64,000 nucleotides of DNA from Hippophae tibetana (taxonomy: Eukaryota > Streptophyta > Magnoliopsida > Rosales > Elaeagnaceae). The translations under genes and the position numbers were made by a program. The stretch is taken from positions 5,964,501 through 6,028,500 of the forward strand of contig JAZDXN010000029.1 of assembly GCA_037013495.1 (NCBI GenBank), in the 5' to 3' direction. Position 1 is the first letter of the stretch. Every line of letters starts with the position of its first letter. Below are positions 45,396 through 56,400 of the stretch, piece after piece. The notes under the pieces are model-generated. The model was not told the origin of the DNA. It was given only the letters and a program-made list of their open reading frames with translations, and did not search any database.

Positions 45396-47426
45396 GATAT
45401 CATAAGAGGCATGGAGTGGAAGAAAGCCTGTTTTTCCCACCTAAGAGTCTTTGGAAGTATAGCCCATCTTCATGTACCAGATGAGAGAAGAACGAAGCTT
45501 GATGATAAAAGCGAGAGTTTTATCTTCATCGGCTATGATGCTAATTCAAAGGGCTATAAGTTGTACAATCCAGACAATAAGAAGATTGTGATTAGTCAAG
45601 ATATGGTATTCGACGAAGAAGGAGAATGTGATTTTAACTCTCATGCAAATAACTTCAATTTCTTTCCTCAGTTTAAAGAAGATGAACAAACAATGAGGGA
45701 GAAACTAGGTGAACCTCAACAATAGCTTGCAACTCAACCCACATCACCAATATCAACCACTCGAGAAGACTTATCACCTTCGCCATTGTCAAGTGGAATT
45801 CAAGATGAAAGAGAAGTGTCACACACACGAAGTCTTCGAGATCTTTATAAGGTAACTGAATGATTAGACAATCTCACACTTTTCTGTCTCTTTGTCGACT
45901 GTGAACCAATAAAATTTGAAGAAGTAGTACAAGAAAAGAAGTGGAGAGATGCAATGTATGAAGAAATCAGGGCCATTGAGAAGAATGACACATGGAAATT
46001 CACCTCATTTCCCAAAGGACACAAGGAAATAGTTGTCAAATGGGTGTACAAGACAAGGAGGAATTCTAAGAAATAGATTGAAAGGCACAAGGTGAGGCTA
46101 GTAGCAAAAGGATATAGCCAAAAAGCTAAAATTGACTATGATGAGGTATTTGCTCTTGTTGCTCGATTAGAGACTATAAGACTAATAATTTCTTTGGCAG
46201 CTCAAAAAATGTGAAAGATACATCAAATGGATGTAAAATCTACCTTTCTAAATGGAGTCCTTGAAGAAGAAGTCTACATTTAGCAACCATCAAGCTATAA
46301 AGCAAAAAGTCACAAAGAAAAGGTGTTGAAGTTGAAGAAAGCTCTTTATGGGTTGAAGCAAGCACCAAGAGCATGGAATAACCGAATAGACAAGTACTTT
46401 CTAGAGAACAACTTCACCAAGTGTTCTTATGAGCATGCTTTCTATGTCAAAATCAAAGATGGAGATATTTTGATCGTGTGTCTATACATAGATGATCTCA
46501 TCTTCACCGAAAGTAATCCAAAGTTGTTTGAAGATTTTAAGAAGGTGATGACCCCAAGAGTTCAAAATGATAGATATCGGGTTAATGGCATACTACCTTG
46601 AAATTGAAGTGAAGTAAAAAGAAGAAGACATCTTCATCTCTCAAGAAAACTATGCAAGGGAGTTACTAAAGAAGTTAAAGATGAACAATTGCAAGTGATC
46701 AATACACCAATGGAATGTGGAATCAAACTATACAAACATGAAGATGGTGAAAGTGTGGATCCAACATTTTTCAAAAGTTTAGTTGGAAGTTTGTATTATC
46801 TCACGTGTATAAGACCTGATATCCTATATGTCGTTGGATTGATTAGCCACTACATGGAGAATTCGACAATCACCCATTTCAAAGTTGCAAAGAGAATCTT
46901 TTGCTATCTAAAAGGTCAAATTGATCTTAGCTTGTTCTATTCGGCTTCTAATGATTACAAGCTTGTTGGATATAGTGATAGCAATTGTGGTGAAGATATA
47001 GATGATCGAAAAAGCACTTCTGGATTTGTGTTTTTCATTGGAGATATTGCTTTTACGTGGATGTCGAAAAAGCAACTGATTGTCACCTTGTCTAGCTGTG
47101 AAGCAGAATATGTAGCAACTACCTCATGTGTTTTCCATGCAATTTGGCTGAGAAACTTGTTAAATGAGTTAAGTATGACACAAGAAGATCCAACCAAAAT
47201 TTGTGTCGACAACAAATCAACCATTACCTTAGGCAAAAATCATGCTTTCCATGAACGAAGCAAACATATAGATACTCGATATCATTACATCAGGGAATGC
47301 ATCACAAGAAATGATGTACAACTCGAGTATGTGAAATCATAAGATCAAATTTCTGACATCTTCACTAAACTGCTCGAGCAAGAAGACTTTTTCAGATTGA
47401 GAAATTTTCTCAACATCATAAAATAA
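45396..47426 (+). pseudogene. Copia pol part 2: integrase C terminus, reverse transcriptase, RNase H
   Basis: Resumes exactly after the nested element: CFSHLRVFGSIAHLHVPDER and SFIFIGYDANSKGYKLYNP end the integrase. RT shows KWRDAMYEEIRAIEKNDTW, RLVAKGYSQKAKIDYDEVFA, KALYGLKQAPRAW and the catalytic YIDD (46485-46496). After a frameshift near 46550, GSLYYLTCIRPDILYVVGLI leads into RNase H with YSDSNCGEDIDDRKSTSG and WMSKKQLIVTLSSCEAEYVA. The end is LRNFLNIIK with TAA at 47424-47426. Stops occur near 45723, 45862, 46074, 46212 and 46280. All domains are present and recognisable, but the frame is broken. Confidence 0.92.
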
Positions 47427-47439
47427 GTTTAAGGGGGAG
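47427..47439 (+). other. Copia polypurine tract
   Basis: GTTTAAGGGGGAG immediately upstream of the 3' LTR, the primer site for plus-strand synthesis. Confidence 0.88.
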
Positions 47440-47806
47440 TGCTGTTTTGTAAACTTGTTTACAAGCCCAAGCTCTTTGAAAGATTCCATTCCATTTGAAG
47501 TCTAGCTCATGAAAGCTTCTATGGTGATGATCTGGGTTGATAAGAATATAGCTCATGGTGTTGAGCTAGTTGGTAGGCAAAAAGAAGAAAAGCAATGGGT
47601 TAGATAAAGGGCTAGGTGTATGGTTTTAGATTGCTTGGTAGGTTTATGTTGTATGACTTTGATTTATCAGTTGTTTCTATAAATACTTCTAAGTAGCTAT
47701 ATAATAATTAAGTCAAGAAATCAGAAATAAAAGTTTAAGAGTTTTTAAGAGTTGTTGGAAAATTGTTCTTGAGTGTTGAGTAGTTTTGATCCATAATATT
47801 CCAACA
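47440..47806 (+). repeat. Copia 3' LTR (367 bp)
   Basis: TGCTGTTTTG to ATATTCCAACA, then the duplication CACAA (47807-47811). Same length as the 5' LTR. Confidence 0.93.
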
Positions 47807-47955
47807 CACAAACCCCTACTCCTTGTTTTTGCAAAATCTATGACACATTTTTTCTTCTCTTGATTGATTGTCTTCATTAAATGCATCTGACCTCTTAAAA
47901 AGCCTTCATTTGCAAATGCATATGTGTCAGGATTTCCTTTTCGAAAACCGTACAT
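47807..47955 (-). pseudogene. Class A heat-shock factor, DNA-binding-domain piece
   Basis: Minus-strand translation [20 protein letters not shown] then [15 protein letters not shown] is the last third of the plant HSF DNA-binding domain (canonical [19 protein letters not shown]). The conserved HSF intron falls just before GFRK, and this piece starts there, but no AG acceptor is present at that spot. Exon 1 with the first part of the domain was not found between here and 48560. The piece runs into the copia insertion in the linker before the HR-A/B region, whose continuation is at 35151. A frame change near the junction shows decay besides the insertion. Confidence 0.87.
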
Positions 47956-48562
47956 AAAATTATTTCAATTGAAACAAAATAAGCAAGTGGTCAGTCAAAT
48001 GGGTCTCAATCGTAGGTCAAGGAATTGCTCCCCATCTTCGTGCATCTCAAATATAGGATTTACACTCAATTCTACACCATCATCCTCCTACACTCACACT
48101 TCAACTTAAAGGTCTACGATATCACAAATAGATGAGACAACAGTTAGGTTTAGATGTAATGCTAAAGTACAAGTAAAAGATAAAGTACAATTAAAGACAA
48201 AATGTAGAAAGTAATACAAAAGTCAATGCAATAAATCAAGCATGGTTATGGCTAGAAAGCCTATATAAAATATAAATCTGAGATTAAAAGTAAATCAACA
48301 TGTACATACACTTTAGTGGAAGGATACATCAAATTCACACTAACCTATGACGAAAACGAGTAAAAGGCTACATGGTTCTAGTATCTACACCAAGCAGCAT
48401 CCTACGCTACACCGTCGCCCACCACATCACCATCTTCTATCAATTTGGAATCTTCACTACCAAAACTGCAAAAAGCTAATAGAACTTCTATAACTATCAC
48501 CTTCTTACTCAGAGTTGACTACACTGTACCAAGAAACACATCTCTTTGAAAATGGGAAAATA
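47956..48562. other. Unassigned segment upstream of the HSF piece
   Basis: It should contain the HSF intron if the locus was once complete, but I see no HSF exon 1, splice acceptor or other gene. Confidence 0.35.
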
Positions 48563-48643
48563 GTTCATGAGGATCCATACATTGAGCCCTTTACATTCAT
48601 CTCTCTCTAATCTCTCTCTATAAGATATTGAGTCTCAACATTT

Positions 48644-48662
48644 TGGCACCCACCGTGGGGTC
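48644..48662 (+). other. Primer-binding site of the Tat-like element
   Basis: TGGCACCCACCGTGGGGTC directly after the LTR end, one or two changes from the usual TGGCGCCCACCGTGGGGC. Confidence 0.7.
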
Positions 48663-49211
48663 GCGCACCTAGAAAAAATAATCAGGTAGGACACCCTAAT
48701 AAGTTAAAGAGGTCAAGCGACCCACCCAATCAAGAACCAGGTCGACACTACCAATTAAAAAAAACACCTCAGTCAGGAATCAGGTCGACCCTTTAACAAA
48801 AAAAAATGTATGAGCAACTCGATTAGGAATCAATCAAGACCCAGGTTCAATCACCTAGATCCTGCTACATACCTTACAATTACATTATACCAAACAATCA
48901 TTATACATAAACACATGTCACTCTGATTGTTCATTATTAAAAAATTAATTATTACACACCGCTCATATTGGCCTTTATTTAAAAAAATAAAAAATTGATA
49001 AACTATGTGCATAATACTACAAACTCTTCAAGTGCTTGGACACACGGCCAATATCTGGATCACTGTTTTCCTCGACCAAAGGTAATAGCTCGACCTGAAT
49101 CTCAACAACCTTCTCATGAGCACAAATCACAGGTTGAGGGTGCGTTTTCATCATGGAAAGTAGCCCCCACTCGAGATCCTCGGTAACCTCCATAACCTTA
49201 AGAAAAATGCT

Positions 49212-49969
49212 TTAAAATTTCTTCATATAAAAACTTTCCCAGTGTGATTCTCTGTCAACAAGAGTGGCCATACTAGCCAGGGTCCTCTTTTCTCGAGCTT
49301 GGGTTTGGATTAATTTCTCCTTACAAGCAACAAGCTCACACACTATCTCTTTAGCATTACGCTTAAGTTTCACCACCTCGGCTTTAAGCAAACTAACTTC
49401 GTCTTCAAGCCTACCATTGGAAATATGAAATTTCCGAACTAACCGCCTATTTGTTCGATCAGAATCCATAATACGCAAGCAAAAAAGTTAGAGGTATCAG
49501 TTTGTTTCCAAAGCTATACTAAAACGGCAAAGATTCTAAAACACGTGAATCAAACTGTTGTTCCCCAACCATTTTTTATAGGAAACGAAAATTAAAAAAA
49601 GAAAAAAAAATTTATCCCTCAATAAATGACAAAAGGTAGGTCAACATCATAAATACACAATATATAGCCAAATTAGTTCATTTATTCAAAATCATTCACG
49701 AGTATAAAACAAAGTAACAAAATGACATTGACCTTAGGGCCATCCTCACCACCAGAGAAGCCCAATCCTTCCCCATCCTCCTCAATTGAGAGGGCTTGAT
49801 GATAGGGAGACGTAACAAGGATATCTAGAATGCGATAGTAGTATTCGTCCAAATCTTTCTTTCTGGCCTTCTTCTTGAAGGTCTCCATCGCCAACTCATA
49901 TGCATGCTCGACACTAGACTCAAGCTTCTGTGCCACAGCATCCACGTCCGCTTTTTCTTGACGTTGCAC
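49212..49969 (-). pseudogene. Antisense protein relic of the Tat-like element, coiled-coil part
   Basis: Two minus-strand fragments: one with QRQEKADVDAVAQKLESSVE and HAYELAMETFKKKARKKDLD (49682-49969), the other with NGRLEDEVSLLKAEVVKLKR and ELVACKEKLIQTQAREKR (49212-49478). Heptad-like spacing of Leu/Val suggests a coiled coil. This is the usual C-terminal part of the antisense 'putative gypsy type transposon' proteins of Tat elements. Confidence 0.55.
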
Positions 49970-50277
49970 CTCCTTGATAGAGGCCTCATCTTGTTTTCAC
50001 ACCTCCCTTGCCCCCTCCTCTAGCTCAGTCACTCACCAAACACAAGCATTAAGCTTACATATAGCCTTTTGTAGCTTCTCATCCTTATCAATTGTCTTGT
50101 TTTCCCACTTTACTGCTCTCGCCAGTAGAGCGGTGTATTTCAAGTGCAATGATGCATGTGCCTATTTCTCCTTTACAAGCTTGGACTTTAAATAGCCCAC
50201 GGTGTGAGCTCTATCAAAGTCATAAATTAGCATTAACTATACACAAAGAAAAAATGTTAAGTAAACAAAAATTGAGC

Positions 50278-50820
50278 TCACACTGAAATGCGCTGAATAT
50301 TATAAACAAAAATATAACACACCTGACATAGCTGACAGCAAATGACCTCGCCAACATCCGCGCCCTTGCAAATAGCCACGAGTTGCTCCTTGTATCCATC
50401 CACTGAAATTTGGCTAGTGCAATGATCAAGGTACTCCGGTGCCAAGCCTCGATTTAGCATGACCCCGTCAACACTGGTAGTAAGATACTCAACAATAGCC
50501 TTTCCCCTCTTCAAATCTCTTAAAGGGTTGCTAGATTCTTTGGAGCTAGTATGGGGAGTTGAGGACCCGAGATGCTTTAGCAAAGGAGGAAAAACATTCA
50601 TAGGTTTGGGGTCAAGGGCGATTTCATCGGCACCAACCTTATTCTTTTTCTTCTTTAGAAAAGAGGTACCCCTCTTCTTACCCACCGAGGATCCTCCCCT
50701 AAGAGTAGGACAAGCACCGGTCAGTGAACCCATTCCTCCAGATGTCACCTTGCTCTTCATTCGAGCAAAAAGTTGGTCAGCGGTCAAATCCATGGGATCT
50801 GCGGAGTAGAAAAAGAGCAC
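50278..50820 (-). pseudogene. Antisense protein relic, middle part
   Basis: A minus-strand frame of about 180 codons rich in Lys, Ser and Gly (GKKRGTSFLKKKKNKVGADE, DGVMLNRGLAPEYLDHCTSQ). The low-complexity basic linker between an N-terminal domain (51100-51760) and a coiled coil fits the antisense protein of Tat-type elements. It is not a host gene. Confidence 0.55.
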
Positions 50821-51099
50821 AGGTTGAACACCTAAAAAAATATAAAATATATATATAAAATAAAATGGGGGTGCAAATAAGGTAACAACAAAGAGAAACT
50901 AATGGTCACCATCTTCCGACACCACCTCGAATCGTCCCCCAAAATCTGTAGGAGGAGTCCTAGGTTTAACAAAAGCCCAGGCATTAGAAGAAGCTCGAGG
51001 TTTATGAGTCAACCTAAGAGGATGCTTTATGGAACCGTGCCTCATTAACCCACACGTAACAAAACACGAAGTGTTCAAAAGAGTCATCTAGTTTGTTTT

Positions 51100-51760
51100 C
51101 TCAGAAAGATAGTTTTGGATATCAACCAACCTCTACTTCACATTAAGACAGTTATGATCAGAGAGGCCATATTCCTAATCACAACCTTAGTATCATTCGA
51201 GAAACACCTTACCAATCTAGTTCACTTATGGGGGACTTCCACCGACCTGAAACGTAGACAAAAATAATCTTTCCAATTGAAAATGAGCGACACATTCACC
51301 CCACGATCTTGCTTCACTAACATATATACTATCCTCGGGTCTGTGGGGTTCTATTTTAGAATATACGCCTCATTAAACTCGGCCATCTCTAAATTCACCC
51401 CAAGTTCTTGACATATAAGTGTTAGGCAAAGCAGATATCTCCACCCATTAGGCATCAATTGCCTCGGTGCAAGCTACATCCCTAGCCATAGAGCTTTCTC
51501 ATGGAAAATAGTCCACCCAATTGGAGGTGCATCACTATCGCGGGCACCCTCACAAGGAATCATTATCTGAACTATTGGAGGGATGCCATAGGTCTTTCTT
51601 ATTCTCTCTTCATCCTGGGGAAACAACCCACAAGTCTTAGGAACAACCACCCAACCCTTAACACGACCTATCGGCTCGCCAGATCCTATTTTCCTATTTT
51701 TTTCTCCTCCATATCCTAGACACTGAAATCTGAGTATGAGGCACGCTCAATTTCACGGTA
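51100..51760 (-). pseudogene. Antisense protein relic, N-terminal 'putative gypsy type transposon' domain
   Basis: Minus-strand translation gives RIRKTYGIPPIVQIMIPCEG, APPIGWTIFHEKALWLGM, LAPRQLMPNGWRYLLCLTLI, CQELGVNLEMAEFNEAYIL and VNVSLIFNWKDYFCLRFRSV. This follows the plant domain with YGIP..V...LP..ER, PP.GW...Y......GLR.PL, L..N.WR.L and FF.F...W. Several stops (after WLGM, after AYILK) show decay. It is antisense to the LTRs, as reported for this lineage. Confidence 0.65.
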
Positions 51761-52360
51761 GACATGGTCTGGCAGCGGGGGTAGAGGTAAATGGTTGTGG
51801 TGTAGACTGATGTGTTTCATTAGAAGAACCCAAGCTCGAAGACCCCGAACTCCCACTAACATACTAGGGACTCTCCCACGAGCCTAAGCCAGAAGCAAAT
51901 GTCTCTTCTCTTTGCATTCTGATAAAAGCTGCAAAGAAAATAAATAAATACAAAACAATAACATGTGGTAAGGTACGAGAAAAAAAGATTACCTAAAGAT
52001 GACTTGAAAGTAAAAGAAATTTTTCCTCTTAAAAACCGACCTAACAAGCAATTAGCAAATCGTTAGGTTCTCAACGCTTGGATGCTAAAAAGCCGAATAG
52101 AGAATATTATAGTACGAGCTAAATTCTTACCACCGAACTAAAAATCTTTCACCACTCGAAAAGAAACGAAAGAGCATTTTCTCTCACTATTTCTTAATTT
52201 TGCAAGTAAGCAATAATAAGTCCCAACCCAAGCACCCCTTTATATAAAGGCATTGGATTTCTGTCTCCAATCAACTGATATGCATTTATTATGGGAGTCA
52301 AACGATTCATATACTGTGCTCGGTATTCACTCTTCCACCTCAGACCGAAGCCCGAGCTGA

Positions 52361-52375
52361 AAGAGTGGGGGGACT
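52361..52375 (+). other. Polypurine tract of the Tat-like element
   Basis: AAGAGTGGGGGGACT immediately before the LTR start TGATGTTTGG. Confidence 0.75.
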
Positions 52376-52902
52376 TGATGTTTGGACATTCAGACCATCA
52401 CAAAGACCGAACCTTGTAACCTACCCAGGCCAAGTCCAGCCCAAGATAGAAGATGAAGTACCCTAGATATCCCACCCAGGGATAGACCAAGCCCAATGGC
52501 AGTTGGAGCCTTAGACAGATCAAGCCCGATGGCAGCTCCAACCTTAGATAGACTGAGCCCGATGGCAACTCTAGCCTTAGACAGACCAAGCCCGATGGCA
52601 GCTCCAACCTATTAGACAGACCAAGCCCAAGAACATCACGAGCTCGATTATAGCAGGAGCTCGTTGACATAACGAGTAATACTTGACCTGGATCTCTAAC
52701 ACATTATACTTTAAGCTAATCAGATCCTCCTGATATGTAGTTACATGTACACATTGTATAACTGACATTTGTACCCATAAATATGCTATAAATAGATATA
52801 CCACTTATGAATATCCACACATTGAGCTCTTTACATTAATCTCTCTCTAATCTCTCTATGTAAGATATATAATAATAATTCATATGAATTCGAATCTCAA
52901 TA
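52376..52902 (+). repeat. 3' LTR of the Tat-like element (about 527 bp)
   Basis: Starts TGATGTTTGG; the last 80 bp match 48563-48640. It contains a TATA-like CTATAAATAG near 52790 and a five-unit 33-bp repeat. Confidence 0.8.
52484..52650 (+). repeat. 33-bp minisatellite in the LTR, five units
   Basis: AGACCAAGCCC-type unit starts at 52484, 52517, 52550, 52583 and 52618. Because 33 is a multiple of three, the minus strand shows a false repeated peptide (LELPSGL). Confidence 0.9.
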
Positions 52903-53243
52903 TTTTATCTTATTTAAAAAAAAACTAATTTACTTAATTTTATGTCGATTCAAATTGATTACATCATCTAGTTAATTTTAGATTAAAAATCTTTAAATTT
53001 AATTCAAAACGAATTGAATTTAAATTAGTGAAAAACTAGCACCCCTGCTATAAAGCGCGAGCAGTAACTTATGTGAAGGTGTCTCAAAGCTGCACTTGTA
53101 CGGGTGTACGTAAATTATGTAACAGTGAACAATGCCTTACAAAACTCATTAGCAATTTTGGGAACCTTTTTTACTAAATTTGGGACCTTAATATCATTTT
53201 GAGACCTCCTTTACGCCCAAATTTACCAACAAAAAAATATTTC

Positions 53244-53249
53244 TTTATT
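53244..53249 (-). terminator. Candidate poly(A) signal of the carrier gene
   Basis: AATAAA on the minus strand, about 210 bp beyond the stop codon, in an AT-rich context suitable for plant 3' end formation. Confidence 0.45.
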
Positions 53250-53460
53250 ACATTTAAACAAAACAACGAAAAATTAATAGTAAAGCTGCGAGATCCTCAG
53301 TAAGCAGCACAGCAAAATGAATATAATTTGTGCATGAATTCCAAGCTTATTACCACTTCCCAAAACCCTTCTCCTGATGTTTAACTGTCTTTGTATCTAG
53401 CTTGTCTACTCTCACCTTTGCTATGTATATGTGATAACAACCCAACAAAACAATTCTCTA

Positions 53461-56400
53461 CTACAATCCACCCCAATTCATGAAGTTCTTGACCTCGTCG
53501 TACAAAACCAAGATAGCAGCAGCTCCAGTACTCCTAAACATGTTTGAGACTGTGCCGCGATAAAATGAAATTATTCCTTCTGTCCTATGTATCTTCCTCC
53601 AGCAGTCCAAAGTATTACTGTACATTGGCTGTTCCATGCCAGATTCCATCATCATTCGCCTCCGAACTGTATCCAATGGATAAGACAACAACCCAGCAGA
53701 GGTTGTGACTGCTTGAGCAACTATCCAACGCTTCCACAATGCTAGCTCAGGACTACACTTTTCTGACATAATCTCTTTCATTGTATCGAAGCCACCAAAG
53801 TAAAGGCCACGGTGAACAATCATACCGTGTAAAGAAGCTGGAAGCCCTCGGTAGATCCCTTGTATGCCGTTTTTTTTGAGTATGGTGGCCAAGAAGTGGT
53901 AGATCCCTCGAAATTGACGTGCTTCAGTTCTTCCAATGTCAGCAGCAAGGCGGGTGTGAGCAATATCAAGTGGGTATATTAAGATCAACGTTGTACAACC
54001 AGCTGCAGCCCCAGCAATAAAATTAGCAGATGTACCAGACACAAAATGACTTTCCAGGGGTTTGTTGCTCCTCAACATGTTTCGATAAAGATCCTGTGGA
54101 AGAAAAATAACTTCATGAGTAATGACAAAGAACTCAGCATATAGCATGAATCTGGCTCTACATTAGTTTTGAATTACACTAGATATTTAAGCTATCCTCG
54201 CCAATAATTGTTAACCTGGTTCCTAGACATTGTTTCTAGGAACACACAAAATTACCAGAAAAATTTGCACATTTTCCTAATATTTCAGAGAGACAAATGA
54301 ACTCTCACCTAACATTCCTCACCCATCTCCTTTTCTTTCTTTTTTAATAAATAATAGTGTAAGGATCGATTTCATTCAATAATAGGAAAGTCTACAAACA
54401 GGATCAAAAACTATCCTTCCAAATACATCAATCACCTAATTGTTAAACCAACACTAGCATTCGGCTGTGGCATATTGAAATCTTCGAGAGAAGAGTCTTA
54501 TGTTTCTTCACTATAATGACTGATTATGTCAATTGAAACATTGATAATATTTCAAAAGACTCAAGGCATATAAATCTCTCCTTGAAGTCTTTTGCTCGAA
54601 ATCTTGAAAATCCTTCACGTTAATGTTGAAAACTATCACTGGATCCTCCATAGTTGTCCTCTGAAACTTGCATTCTGCTTCCCCAAAATTCAAAACCATC
54701 ACACAGCCAGTAGCAGTCCAACCCTTCAACCATGCATCCAGAAAAACCAACAGTCTAACCGTTACTACCATCATTCAATATCACCACACAAAGTGGAACA
54801 TCCATTGATATAAACCAAAAACAAATCAGAGAATAGCACAACAGTGAGAATTACCGGCACATACCTGAGAATTTGACAAAAAGAGGAAGGATAATTGGGA
54901 AAGAATTGAAGGGGAAGAGAGACGATCATAAAAAAAAACATTTACCACCATAGCTTCAATCTTCTTCAAGACTCGGGAGGGGAAAATGGTTAGGGATAAA
55001 AATTGGAAAGATATTGATGGAACTAGATAGCAGCGAATATGGAAAGAGGAAGAAATGGAAGCAAGAAATATAGAGGATTTGATGAGAGGTATAGTATACG
55101 AAGAAAGAAGAAGAAAAAGAGTAGTAAAAAGAAGAGATAATTGCTGATTTGGGAATCAATGGAGAAGGTGGTTTTTTGATGAGAAGCAGAGTAGAAAACA
55201 CAGCAGTGAAGAAGTAAAGCTAGTCAGAACGCCTTTTTTTTCCTTCTTTTATTCTTTTTTTGCACCCTTTACAGGCTCACGCGAAGTTTTTATTATTCCT
55301 GACACATCTCCAGTGATCTAAACAGCTACTTGATGAGTGCTCAAAAAACACTAAAATAACCATGATTTTATGCACATTAATTAATTAAAAATATATATAT
55401 TTATATATTTTATCATATATTTATATTAATTTGTCTTTTTCGCCCCATTTTTCACGTGCAGCCGCCCCCATGACGTCATGTTGACGTCATCAATGACCTC
55501 AGCAATTGCATTACGCGCTTTTACATTTTTTTAACATTTTTTTTACTCATTTTTTCTCTCCATCCTCACCCATAAATACCCCCCTTCCCTTCACTTCAAA
55601 ACACACCTTCAAAACACACTTCTCTCTTCTTTCTTTCTCTCTTTTCTTAGATTTTTAGTTTTCTTTAGTTTTTCTTAGTTTTTAACTTTCTTAGTTAATT
55701 TCTCTTAGTTTTAGAGTTCTTCCCTTTTTGGGAAGAACTAGTTATGTTTTTGTAATGTTTTAGCTTTTTGATTCAATAAATGGAAGTGCAAATTCCGCTT
55801 GGAGGTTTTCCAGCAACGGGAATAGCGTCGAAATTCTGTAAGGATTTTATTTTCTTTACAGTTATTTTTTATGCTTTATTCTTACATGTTATATTTAATT
55901 TGTTTGTGATTAAATTTAACTGTGCTGGCTGTTTAGTAAACATGATGTAATAATAACGTTGTTATGCTTGCGAAATATTAAATAGGTGAAAATCTCTAAA
56001 ATGAATTGATTTTGTTTTTATTCAAGATTTTATATTAAGAATGTTAGAGAGAAATATATTATTTTTCATTACAAACTTTAACCTGAAAATTAGATTTTAA
56101 GGTTTAGTTATCCGGTCTGATTTAGAGTAGTGCTCTTTTATTTGATAGTACAATCGCCCGGTAGTTAGAGTGAAACTCTATTTCAAAAGTTTTTATAAGA
56201 ATTATTATCTGAAAATGTATTGACAACATGTTTTCGGTAGTGGTTTTAAAACTTGAAAGTTAGTACTCGGATAACTAAATTCTTAGGTTTAATTTGGACA
56301 CCTTGAATAAAGTTTAAACTGTCTAACCCCACCAAAGGTGGCATTTAAATGGTTCATTTTCAATCTCTTAGAAAAAGGAATTAATTTAATTAAGCAAATT

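Larger units (their letters stand above)
35152..47806 (+). mobile_element. Ty1/copia LTR retrotransposon, nested inside HSF and itself interrupted
   Basis: Complete in outline: 367-bp LTRs (35152-35518 and 47440-47806), initiator-Met primer-binding site, gag, zinc knuckle, protease/integrase up to 37859, integrase C terminus, RT and RNase H from 45396, then a polypurine tract. The 5-bp duplication CACAA flanks it. The coding region has many stops and a few frameshifts. The LTRs differ by roughly a tenth in the part I compared by eye, so the insertion is old. A 7.5-kb element sits in the integrase region at 37860-45395. The inserted strand is opposite to the HSF gene. Confidence 0.93.
48563..52902 (+). 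mobile_element. Tat/Ogre-lineage-like LTR element with antisense frame, 5' LTR truncated
   Basis: The left LTR keeps only its last 80 bp or so (about 48563-48640, ending GAGTCTCAACA). It is followed directly by TTTTGGCACCCACCGTGGGG, a primer-site motif typical of plant gypsy elements of the Tat group. The right LTR (52376-52902) follows a purine tract and ends TCTCAATA. Between them no sense pol is found, but a decayed protein-coding region lies on the minus strand. No target duplication is recognisable because the left end is lost. Confidence 0.75.

Noticed and set aside
52398..52670. Minus-strand frame with repeated LELPSGL
   Set aside because: Produced by the 33-bp LTR minisatellite, whose length is a multiple of three.
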